A stretch of 64,000 bases of DNA from Candidatus Brocadia sp. WS118 (GTDB taxonomy: Bacteria > Planctomycetota > Brocadiia > Brocadiales > Brocadiaceae): positions 1-64,000 of the forward strand of contig PHFX01000156.1 in NCBI GenBank assembly GCA_007618135.1. The letters are read 5' to 3'. The notes beneath the pieces are model-generated. The model did no database searches, was not told the origin of the DNA, and saw nothing but the letters and a program-made list of their open reading frames with translations. Positions within the stretch are counted from its first letter, which is position 1; each line of letters opens with the position of its first letter. Shown here piece by piece: positions 6,164 to 13,703 of the stretch. A program made the translations under genes and the position numbers.

Positions 6164-7516
6164 ATGGAAAAATTATTTGGAACGGATGGCATACGGGGTA
6201 TAGCAAATAGATTTCCCATGACGCCTGAAGTAGTATTGACCATTGGAAAAGCTACGGCTCATGTTTTCAGGGAAAAATACGGGAAGAAAAGGCCTCAAGT
6301 CGTTATCGGCAGAGATACCCGACTGAGTGGCTGTATGATAGAAAATGCACTGATATCCGGGATTTTATCCACAGGCGCCGATGCCTTCCTTGTTGGCCAT
6401 ATGCCAACACCTGCTATTGCTCATGTAACAAAATCGTTGAATGTGGATGCAGGTATGGTAATTAGCGCTTCACATAATCCCGCTGCAGATAATGGGATAA
6501 AGATTTTTCGTGGTGATGGCTATAAGTTGTCCGACGATGCCGAAGAAGAAATTGAAAAATATATCTTATCAGAAAAGGTAAAAACAGAGGATATCACCGG
6601 AAGTTTCATAGGAAATGCCTATAGCGTTGCTGATGCAGAAGGAAGGTATATAGAATTTGCAAAGGCTTCGGTTAAAGGTCTGAGTCTGGAGGGATTCAAA
6701 ATTGTCTTAGATTGCGCCAATGGCGCCGCATATAATACAGCGCCACCGGTATTCAGAGAATTAGGCGCAGAAGTTGTTGTGCTCAATGACAAGCCAGATG
6801 GGCTGAATATAAACCTGAATTGCGGGGCGCTGCATCCTGAAAACATGATAGAAGTGGTGAAAAAAGAGCAGGCAGATATTGGGATTGCATTGGACGGCGA
6901 TGCAGACAGGGTCATCGTTTGTGATGAAAAGGGAAATAATGTCGATGGCGATCATATCATTGCCATATGCGCTATTTATCTGAAAGAGAAAGGCGCATTA
7001 GCAAAAAATTGTGTTGTCACCACGATTATGACGAATAAGGGGTTTGACATTGCTATGGATAAAAGGAATATCCGTGTTGTTAAGACAAAGGTGGGGGACA
7101 GGTACGTTATTGATGAGATGAGAAAGAAAGGATATGTTCTGGGCGGGGAACAGTCCGGGCATATCATATTCTCGGATTATACAACAACCGGCGACGGAAT
7201 AATCTCTGCCTTACAATTGTTGAGAATCATGAAGGAAAAAGGCGAAAAATTAAGTAATTTAAAGGCATGTATGAAATCCCTGCCCCAGGTGCTTCTTAAC
7301 GTTAAGGTAAAAGAAAAAAAAGACATCGATACCCTGGAGGTAAAGAAGCTTATCAGGAAAACAGAGGAAAAATTGGGGAAAAAGGGAAGGGTTCTCGTCA
7401 GATATTCGGGAACAGAAAATTTGTGCAGGGTCATGATTGAAGGCGAGCAGAAAAAAGAGATTCAAAAAATGGCAAATGAAATTGCCCGGGAAATAAAAAA
7501 AGAGATCGGGGTTTAA
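6164..7516 (+). CDS. glmM: Phosphoglucosamine mutase
   Basis: Interconverts glucosamine-6-phosphate and glucosamine-1-phosphate for UDP-GlcNAc, peptidoglycan and lipid A synthesis. The 450-residue protein has the alpha-D-phosphohexomutase domains in order: the start MEKLFGTDGIRGIAN, the phosphoserine loop ISASHNPAADNG (Ser near residue 103), the metal loop ALDGDADRVIV, the sugar loop GGEQSGHI and the phosphate loop RYSGTENLCRVM. I chose ATG 6164, since homologues begin with this motif; an upstream in-frame extension from 6095 is unlikely. The next gene starts 3 nt after the stop and encodes the following step of the pathway. Confidence 0.95.
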   Translation: MEKLFGTDGIRGIANRFPMTPEVVLTIGKATAHVFREKYGKKRPQVVIGRDTRLSGCMIENALISGILSTGADAFLVGHMPTPAIAHVTKSLNVDAGMVISASHNPAADNGIKIFRGDGYKLSDDAEEEIEKYILSEKVKTEDITGSFIGNAYSVADAEGRYIEFAKASVKGLSLEGFKIVLDCANGAAYNTAPPVFRELGAEVVVLNDKPDGLNINLNCGALHPENMIEVVKKEQADIGIALDGDADRVIVCDEKGNNVDGDHIIAICAIYLKEKGALAKNCVVTTIMTNKGFDIAMDKRNIRVVKTKVGDRYVIDEMRKKGYVLGGEQSGHIIFSDYTTTGDGIISALQLLRIMKEKGEKLSNLKACMKSLPQVLLNVKVKEKKDIDTLEVKKLIRKTEEKLGKKGRVLVRYSGTENLCRVMIEGEQKKEIQKMANEIAREIKKEIGV

Positions 7517-7519
7517 ATT

Positions 7520-8707
7520 ATGATACAAGCGGTAATATTGGCTGCGGGAAAAAGTACAAGGACATGGCCACTCACATTAACAAAGCCGAAACCATTACTG
7601 AAGGTAATGAATAAAGAGATACTCAGGCATAATTTGGATGCGTTGCAGGGATTGGTTGGCGAGGTTATTATAATCGTAGGATTTAAAAAGGAAATGATCA
7701 TAAACGAGATAGGCCATAAATATGGGAAATTAAGCATCCAGTATGTAGAACAAGAATCACAGTTAGGCACAGGACATGCCCTGAAATATGTTGAAAATTT
7801 GATTCAAAACAAATTTCTCGTTATAGGCGGTGACGATATCTTTTCCCGGAAAGATATACAGGCATCTTTAAGGCATAAATACGCTGTTTTGGGATGTAAA
7901 GTTGAAAACCCCAGCAGATTCGGCGTCTTTGTTTTGGCAGGGAAAGAGGTGAGAAAGGTTGTTGAAAAGCCCCAAACATATGTGTCAGATATAGCGAATA
8001 CGGGACTCTATGTGTTTGATAAAGATGTGTTCAAATTTAAGCTCAAAAAAAGTCCACGGGGAGAATATGAAATCATTGACTATATCAATGAGCTTGTTGC
8101 AGACGAGAAAGTAGTATGTGAAACGGTAAAAGGACATTGGTTGTCGGTAGGGTACCCATGGGATTTAATTCAGGTAAATAATGTTTTGGTCTCCGAAATA
8201 AAGGATGAAATTAAGGGAACAATAGAGAAGAACGTTACTGTAAAAGGGAAGATACACGTAGGAAAAGGGACGGTAATTTTGTCGGGCACGTATATAGACA
8301 GAAATGTTGTTATTGGCGAAAACTGCACCATTGGGCCGAACTGTTTTTTGAGAGGAAATACCTCGATTGGAAACAATTGTCATATCGGACAGGCGGTTGA
8401 GATAAAAAATAGTATCATTATGGATAAAGCAAGAGTCCCTCATCTTTCTTATGTTGGGGATAGCGTTGTTGGAGAAAACAGTAATCTGGGCGCTGGAACG
8501 ATAACGGCCAATTTAAGACATGACAATGAAAATGTAAAATCCGAAGTAAAAGGCGAATTGATTGATACCGGCAGAAGGAAGTTCGGGGCTATAATCGCCG
8601 ACGATGTTCATACAGGAATAAATACCACCATCTATCCTGGAAGAAAGATTTGGCCAGGAATAGGCACAGGGCCGGGCGAGATCGTTGATAAAGACAAGAA
8701 GGCTTAA
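7520..8707 (+). CDS. GlmU-like bifunctional sugar-1-phosphate nucleotidylyltransferase/acetyltransferase
   Basis: A 395-residue two-domain protein. Residues 1-230 are a nucleotidyltransferase (AVILAAGKSTRTWPLT, KPKPLLKVMNKEI, QLGTGHALKYVE, VIGGDDIFS). Residues 240-395 form a left-handed parallel beta-helix of hexapeptide repeats ending in LGAGTITANLRHD. It resembles the archaeal-type GlmU variants that convert GlcN-1-P to UDP-GlcNAc, and directly follows glmM with a 3-nt gap, so a role in UDP-GlcNAc synthesis is likely. The exact sugar is inferred from context. Its C-terminal 149 codons are duplicated at 9952-10399. Confidence 0.85.
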   Translation: MIQAVILAAGKSTRTWPLTLTKPKPLLKVMNKEILRHNLDALQGLVGEVIIIVGFKKEMIINEIGHKYGKLSIQYVEQESQLGTGHALKYVENLIQNKFLVIGGDDIFSRKDIQASLRHKYAVLGCKVENPSRFGVFVLAGKEVRKVVEKPQTYVSDIANTGLYVFDKDVFKFKLKKSPRGEYEIIDYINELVADEKVVCETVKGHWLSVGYPWDLIQVNNVLVSEIKDEIKGTIEKNVTVKGKIHVGKGTVILSGTYIDRNVVIGENCTIGPNCFLRGNTSIGNNCHIGQAVEIKNSIIMDKARVPHLSYVGDSVVGENSNLGAGTITANLRHDNENVKSEVKGELIDTGRRKFGAIIADDVHTGINTTIYPGRKIWPGIGTGPGEIVDKDKKA

Positions 8708-8846
8708 ATAATCGTAACAGTTCAACCTACCGCAGAGAATGCAGAGGTCGCTGAGAATGTAATAAGAGAGGTATAAGCAGAAGTATTATACAAAATCTCT
8801 ATCTTCCCTTTATTCCTCTGCGTTCTCCGCGTCCTCTGCGGTGAAC
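8260..8846 (+). repeat. Segmental duplication, copy A
   Basis: The segment covers the beta-helix half of the GlmU-like gene plus its 3' non-coding inverted repeat. It recurs with high identity, in the same orientation, at 9952-10524. The intervening DNA holds the brnT/antitoxin pair. Confidence 0.85.
8720..8846. repeat. Inverted repeat element, copy 1
   Basis: The left end GTTCAACCTACCGCAGAG and the right end CTCTGCGGTGAAC are inverted copies; internal blocks GCAGAGG and CCTCTGCG also pair. No ORF lies inside. Related elements are at 10412-10524 and 47353-47484. The rest of the gap to 9117 holds a hairpin TGCCGA/TCGGCA (8890-8911) and a GATGAAATTCATAAA repeat at about 8943. Confidence 0.7.
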
Positions 8847-9117
8847 TATTACAAAGTATCGAACCAATTTAACTCTTTAAAAATGGTAGTGCCGATCCCT
8901 TGTGGTCGGCATTTGACTGGGGACAAACCACCCGCAAGAGAAGATGAAATTCATAAAAAATCAGGAGAAATTAAATCACTAATCAAGGTGTGATCTCGCT
9001 TGCCCCTGACCCCACTTGCCCCCATAGTATGGGGCAACAGTTTTGTTCGATCAAATTAATCAACCGGATATCAGAAACATTGAGCATAAATGAAACTCTA
9101 TGCTTTAGAGGAGTTCA

Positions 9118-9402
9118 ATGAAACTGAGATTTGAATGGGATGACGAGAAGGCGAAAGCAAATCTCAAAAAGCACAGAGTCAGTTTTGAGGAGGCTACAAC
9201 AGTCTTCCTCGATTCATTTTCAATGACAATTCCTGACCCTGATCACTCAGGGGAAGAGCAACGGTATATTGATATTGGAAGTTCTGATAAAGGTCGTCTG
9301 CTGGTAGTGGTTTATACTGAACGCGGCTCAAACATCCGTATTATCAGTTGTCGTAAGGCAACGCCGTCGGAGCGAACACTTTATGAAGAAGGAGGTGAGT
9401 AA
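9118..9402 (+). CDS. brnT: BrnT-family toxin
   Basis: A 94-residue protein with the BrnT (DUF497) signature: an FEWDDEKAKANLKKHRVSFE start, an acidic strand (RYIDIGSSDKGRLLVVVYTE) and RIISCRKATPSERTLYEE at the end. BrnT is a RelE-fold ribonuclease that inhibits translation until bound by its antitoxin. A GAGG sequence sits upstream of ATG 9118. The antitoxin gene begins 1 nt after its stop, with GGAGGTGAG (9391-9399) inside the toxin's 3' end. The pair lies between two copies of a segmental duplication. Confidence 0.88.
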   Translation: MKLRFEWDDEKAKANLKKHRVSFEEATTVFLDSFSMTIPDPDHSGEEQRYIDIGSSDKGRLLVVVYTERGSNIRIISCRKATPSERTLYEEGGE

Positions 9403-9403
9403 A

Positions 9404-9685
9404 ATGGCACAGATGAAAAAGGATAGCGATATGCGCACCGAGTATGATTTTAGAGGTGGAGTGCGTGGCAAACATTACAGAGCTATGCAAACTGGATACA
9501 CAATTACTATTCATGAAGCGAATGGCACAACTGTCGTTAAGGATGTGATGCCAAAAGAGGGTACAGTTATCCTGGAGCCAGATGTTAGAGCATATTTTCC
9601 AGATTCGAAATCAGTGAATAGAACTTTGCGCTGTTTAATTCCACTGTTGCCAAAAAAGCTTAAAACAAAAACTAAAAAGGACTAA
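9404..9685 (+). CDS. BrnA-like/BrnT-associated antitoxin
   Basis: A 93-residue protein (from ATG 9404; an in-frame upstream ATG at 9383 lies before the ribosome binding site). It contains YDFRGGVRGKHYRAMQTGY and VILEPDVRAYFPDSKSVNRTLR, a pattern I associate with antitoxins that follow DUF497/BrnT genes. The C-terminal VNRTLRCLIPLLPKK may form the DNA-binding or toxin-wrapping helix. It should neutralise the preceding BrnT; this rests on pairing and sequence pattern. Confidence 0.8.
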   Translation: MAQMKKDSDMRTEYDFRGGVRGKHYRAMQTGYTITIHEANGTTVVKDVMPKEGTVILEPDVRAYFPDSKSVNRTLRCLIPLLPKKLKTKTKKD

Positions 9686-9951
9686 CAAGTCGCCCCACTT
9701 TAACGCTTACATGTCATGCATCTTGCAAAGAACAATAAATACGCACACCAGGAGGGAAAGTAAGCGTCTGTGTGAACGATGGCGAAATCAACAATCTAAA
9801 ACGTTGGGGTCGAGTTACAAACCCAAACCCGCAAGAGAGAAGTCTCTTGTTACCGGCTTTTGCGGGAGATAAGCCACTGCAAGAGGAGATGAAATTTATA
9901 AACGATGAGAACTAATCAAGGTTTGACCCCGTTCTTGCCCGTTCTTGCCGC

Positions 9952-10399
9952 AGGAAAAGGGACGGCAATTTTATCGGGAACGTATATAGACGGGAATGTT
10001 GTTATCGGCGAAAACTGCACCATCGGGCCGAACTGTTTTTTACGAGGCAATACCTCGATCGGAAACAATTGTCATATCGGACAGGCGGTCGAGATAAAAA
10101 ATAGCATCATTATGGATAAGGCGAAAGTCCCGCATCTTTCTTATGTGGGTGACAGCGTTGTTGGAGAAAACAGCAATCTGGGCGCAGGAACGATAACGGC
10201 CAATTTAAGACACGACAATGAAAATGTAAAATCTGAAGTGAAAGGTGAACTCATTGACACCGGTAGGAGGAAGTTTGGGGCTATAATCGCCGACGATGTT
10301 CACACAGGAATAAACACAACCATCTATCCCGGGAGAAAGCTTTGGCCAGGAGTAGGCACAGGGCCTGGTGAGATTATTGATAAAGATAAGAAGGCTTAA
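9952..10399 (+). pseudogene. Partial duplicate of the GlmU-like gene (beta-helix half only)
   Basis: From the junction at 9952 the frame encodes the same 149 C-terminal residues as 8260-8707, with few substitutions (for example R to G, R to K, I to V). The nucleotidyltransferase half is absent. The frame stays open to an ATG at 9905 inside unrelated sequence, but there is no evident ribosome binding site. Most base differences are third-position, so the copy is either recent or was conserved for a time. Most likely a non-functional fragment; a free acyltransferase-like beta-helix cannot be excluded. Confidence 0.75.
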
Positions 10400-10411
10400 A
10401 TAATCGTAACA

Positions 10412-10524
10412 GTTCAACCCACCGCAGAGAACACCGAAGTCGCTGAGAATGTAAACAGAAGTATTATACAGAATCTCTATCTTCCTTTTGTTTCTCTGCG
10501 CTCTCCGCGTCCTCTGCGGTGAAC
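10412..10524. repeat. Inverted repeat element, copy 2
   Basis: Ends GTTCAACCCACCGCAGAG and CTCTGCGGTGAAC are inverted and close to copy 1 at 8720-8846, with a shorter centre. The gap that follows (10525-10847) contains a long pyrimidine-rich tract at about 10530-10617 and otherwise nothing I recognise. Confidence 0.7.
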
Positions 10525-10847
10525 TATTCTATTTGCTATTTGCTTCCCCTATTTGCCTTTCTTTTTGCCTTTTTCTCCCCTTTTTCCCCTCCCATATACT
10601 ATTTTTCTCCGTTTTTTAGGTACCCATACCACATGATACTTGCACTCCCATACGGTATATGATAAACTCTTTTTCATCTTCGTCTCCTTCTGTCATTGTG
10701 CAAATTTCAAGCATTCCCATTTGCATTTTAGAGTACAGGAGGAGACTTCTTTTGCAAATACTACAGCATAGCTTTTGCTATTCTTATCCGCCTAGTGAGT
10801 GGTTTAGCTCAGAAATTAAGCATAACAGAAAGAAAAGATAATTTCGT

Positions 10848-12314
10848 ATGCCGATTGAAAATATTTTATTATGGGTTGCAGTATTAATATTCGTGAGCGT
10901 GGTTTCAAGTAAGCTTTCCGATAAGTTTGGAATCCCTGTCTTGTTGATATTTTTGACAATCGGGATGCTTGCTGGTTCAGAAGGAATTGGTGGCATTTAT
11001 TTTGATGATGCGAAGTTAGCCAAATCCGTTGGCGTTGTGGCCCTCATCTTTATTATTTTTTCCGGAGGGCTTAATACCAACTGGAAAGACACCAAATCAG
11101 TTATTTTACCGGGAGCCATCCTTTCGACGGCAGGGGTTTTAATGACAGCAATCTTTACCGGATTCTTTGCCGTTTATATCCTAAAATTTTCTCTTTTGGA
11201 AGGAATGCTGCTTGGTTCTATAGTTTCTTCAACGGATGCCCCCGCTGTATTCAGCGTTTTAAGGTCTAAACGAATAAGTCTGAAGCAGCCTTTGAAGCCG
11301 CTGCTAGAGTTTGAGTCAGGCAGTAATGACCCAATGGCTATTTTTTTGACTGCTGGATTTATCAGTATCCTGACGGTGAAAGATATGGGTATTGCCGCCT
11401 TGATTCCCAGATTTTTGCTGGATATGAGTGTGGGATCTCTCATAGGTTATCTCATGGCGAAATTTATTGTATTCTTCATTAACCGTCTGAGGCTGGAATA
11501 TGAAGGACTTTATCCGGTAATAATGATCTCGCTCGTGCTGCTGACATACGTAATTGCGGTTTTTCTGAAAGGCAACGGAATCCTTGCGGTATATTTTGCC
11601 GGTTTGATGCTGGGGAAGGCAGAGTTTCCAAATAAAAAGCTGCTCGTGAGATTTCACGATGGTTTGGCCTGGCTTGCACAAATTGTAATGTTTATAACAT
11701 TGGGCTTGCTTGTTTTTCCTTCGAATATTGTTCCACAAATAGGGGCAGGGTTTTTTCTAACGTTTCTTCTTATGGTGGTTGCTCGCCCTGTTAGTGTGTT
11801 GTTATGTCTCTTACCTTTTAAAATGAATTTACGAAAAAAAGTTATGATTGCCTGGGTTGGTCTTCGTGGATCGGTCCCGATTATCCTGGCGACATTTCCC
11901 TTTATGGCAGGCATTCCACAGGCAGATATTATTTTTGATATCGTATTTTTTGTCGTTATTACGTCAGTTTTTATCCAGGGAACTTCTATTCCGATCCTTT
12001 CCAAAATATTGAAGCTGGATGTTCCCCTGGCTAACAAGATGAATTATCCCATTGAATTCGAAAAGACAGCAGCTATCGATGCAGAAATGATAGATGTTAT
12101 TGTTCCATTCGACTCAGAAGTGATAGGTAAGAGGATCGGAGATTTAGACATTCCTGAGAAATGCCTTATTATGCTTATTTGTCGGGGAGGTAAATTTGTT
12201 ATACCATCAGGAGATATGGTTATAGAAAGCGGTGATGTTTTGCTGGTACTGGCAAATACGGCAGATTTTTTGGCTTTTCAAAAGATGCTGGCGCATCTTA
12301 AAAAAGAAGGCTGA
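10848..12314 (+). CDS. nhaP2: K+/H+ antiporter of the CPA1 family (NhaP2/CvrA type)
   Basis: A 488-residue inner membrane antiporter. About 12 membrane segments fill residues 5-390, with the conserved SSTDAPAVFSVLRS and LLEFESGSNDPMAIFLT (the Asp-containing ion site) and VGLRGSVPIILATFP. Residues about 405-485 form a TrkA_C (RCK_C) regulatory domain (MIDVIVPFDSEVIGKRIGDL). Proteins of this architecture exchange cytoplasmic K+ for protons and are gated by ligands on the RCK_C domain. Monocistronic as far as visible; mtfA follows on the same strand after a short gap. Confidence 0.88.
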   Translation: MPIENILLWVAVLIFVSVVSSKLSDKFGIPVLLIFLTIGMLAGSEGIGGIYFDDAKLAKSVGVVALIFIIFSGGLNTNWKDTKSVILPGAILSTAGVLMTAIFTGFFAVYILKFSLLEGMLLGSIVSSTDAPAVFSVLRSKRISLKQPLKPLLEFESGSNDPMAIFLTAGFISILTVKDMGIAALIPRFLLDMSVGSLIGYLMAKFIVFFINRLRLEYEGLYPVIMISLVLLTYVIAVFLKGNGILAVYFAGLMLGKAEFPNKKLLVRFHDGLAWLAQIVMFITLGLLVFPSNIVPQIGAGFFLTFLLMVVARPVSVLLCLLPFKMNLRKKVMIAWVGLRGSVPIILATFPFMAGIPQADIIFDIVFFVVITSVFIQGTSIPILSKILKLDVPLANKMNYPIEFEKTAAIDAEMIDVIVPFDSEVIGKRIGDLDIPEKCLIMLICRGGKFVIPSGDMVIESGDVLLVLANTADFLAFQKMLAHLKKEG

Positions 12315-12481
12315 TAAATTATCAGCAGCCAAATTACCGTGCATGCGTGACATTTAAGATCTATGACTCCTGTGACCCTGCTGGGCATGACGCAAAAACT
12401 GCAAATAATCAACAATCGGAAAGTAATAACGTTCCGATTCAACATTCTGGAAGAAATATGGGGGGATTGAGGAACTTAAGC

Positions 12482-13252
12482 ATGTTTAGTTTTAAACGAC
12501 GACGGCGTGATCGTTTGCGCGCTATTCCATTACCCCAATCATGGCTCAAAATCATCGAGCGTAATGTGCCATTCTATCGTTGCTTGCCTGAAGCTGATCA
12601 GCGGGAGCTTCAAGGCCACGTTCAGGTCTTCCTTGACGAGAAGCATTTTGAAGGCTGCCAGGGTTTGCAAGTGACCGATGAGATCCGGGTTACCATTGCT
12701 GCACAAGCGTGCCTGCTCCTGCTTCACCGTGACACAGACTACTACCCGACAATGAAATCAATATTGGTCTACCCCAGCATATATATTGCACATGTGAGCG
12801 AGTCAATGGGCAATGGAATTGTAATCGAGGGTGATTCGGTTCGGCTTGGCGAATCGTGGCATCACGGAGCAGTTGTGTTATCATGGGACGATGTATTGCG
12901 TGGGGCATCCGATATCCATGACGGCCATAACGTTGTGCTTCACGAGTTTGCCCATCAGTTGGACCAGGAAGGCGGTGAAGCTCACGGATCACCTATTTTA
13001 CCGCGGCGCTCGATGTACGTTGCGTGGGCACGTGTGCTTGGCATGGAGTATGTACACTTACAACAAGATGCCGTACATGGTCGGCGGACGGTATTAGATA
13101 AATATGGCGCCACAAATCCCGCGGAGTTTTTTGCTGTGGCGACGGAATGTTTCTTCGAAAAAGCGGTACAATTTAAGCGAAAGCACCCGGGGCTTTATGA
13201 GGAGCTGAAGCTCTATTATCAGCAGGACCCGGCAGAACTTCCCCGTTGCTAG
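12482..13252 (+). CDS. mtfA: MtfA-like zinc metallopeptidase
   Basis: A 256-residue cytoplasmic peptidase with the gluzincin motif VVLHEFAHQLDQEGGEAHG (HExxH). The third ligand probably lies in the C-terminal NPAEFFAVATECFFEKAV segment (conserved Glu). In E. coli, MtfA binds the Mlc repressor and so affects glucose uptake; whether a partner exists here is unknown. I chose ATG 12482, which gives MFSFKRRRRDR, the usual basic start, with GAGG about 9 nt upstream. An in-frame GTG at 12347 would add 45 residues without conservation. GC is slightly higher than that of its neighbours. Confidence 0.88.
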   Translation: MFSFKRRRRDRLRAIPLPQSWLKIIERNVPFYRCLPEADQRELQGHVQVFLDEKHFEGCQGLQVTDEIRVTIAAQACLLLLHRDTDYYPTMKSILVYPSIYIAHVSESMGNGIVIEGDSVRLGESWHHGAVVLSWDDVLRGASDIHDGHNVVLHEFAHQLDQEGGEAHGSPILPRRSMYVAWARVLGMEYVHLQQDAVHGRRTVLDKYGATNPAEFFAVATECFFEKAVQFKRKHPGLYEELKLYYQQDPAELPRC

Positions 13253-13703
13253 CACGGAAGAAGAAGGGATTAGCGATTCAATTGTTGCTGATTAGAGGTA
13301 GCTGTGCTATCTTGATTGTTATTTATATAACGATGGCGCATAGAATTTGAAGGGGTTTACTATCACATCCCCGTTTTCATGAGGACAAGCCTTAACATGG
13401 GGAAATAAGCGAAGGACTATTTTCAATAACCAAGAAATCGGGAATTTGTTTGGTCTTGGTTATTCTTCCCAAGTCAGCGTGTATCTATTATGCAATCAAC
13501 GATATCAGAAGATGATGAAATTCATAAACAATTAGAAGAAATAAAATCACTAATCAAGGTGACCCCACTTTTCCCTTTTCCACTTTTCACCCCCATAAGG
13601 CGAAAACAGATATACGAAAAAGTAACCCCTTAAGGGGTTGCCAGTAACAATGCCCTTTTAGGGCTAATCAAGCCACCAGCTACGCTGGTGGTTCTGACTT
13701 TAT
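13253..13703. repeat. Intergenic region with dispersed repeat and three hairpins
   Basis: A copy of the GATGAAATTCATAAA...ACTAATCAAGGT sequence lies at 13512-13561 and is followed by GACCCCAC. Then come three palindromes: AACCCCTTAAGGGGTT (13624-13639), GCCCTTTTAGGGC (about 13652-13664) and CCACCAGCTACGCTGGTGG (about 13673-13691). The last lies between convergent genes and could terminate transcription from either side. Confidence 0.6.

Larger units (their letters stand above)
9952..10524 (+). repeat. Segmental duplication, copy B
   Basis: Direct repeat of 8260-8846, including the 3' inverted repeat. The left junction is preceded by AATCAAGGTTTGACCCCG at 9915-9932, a sequence type also found near 8982 and 13550. 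Confidence 0.85.

Noticed and set aside
9905-10399. A genuine second acyltransferase gene from ATG 9905
   Set aside because: The ATG lies in non-homologous repeat sequence without a ribosome binding site, and the frame enters the beta-helix mid-domain.
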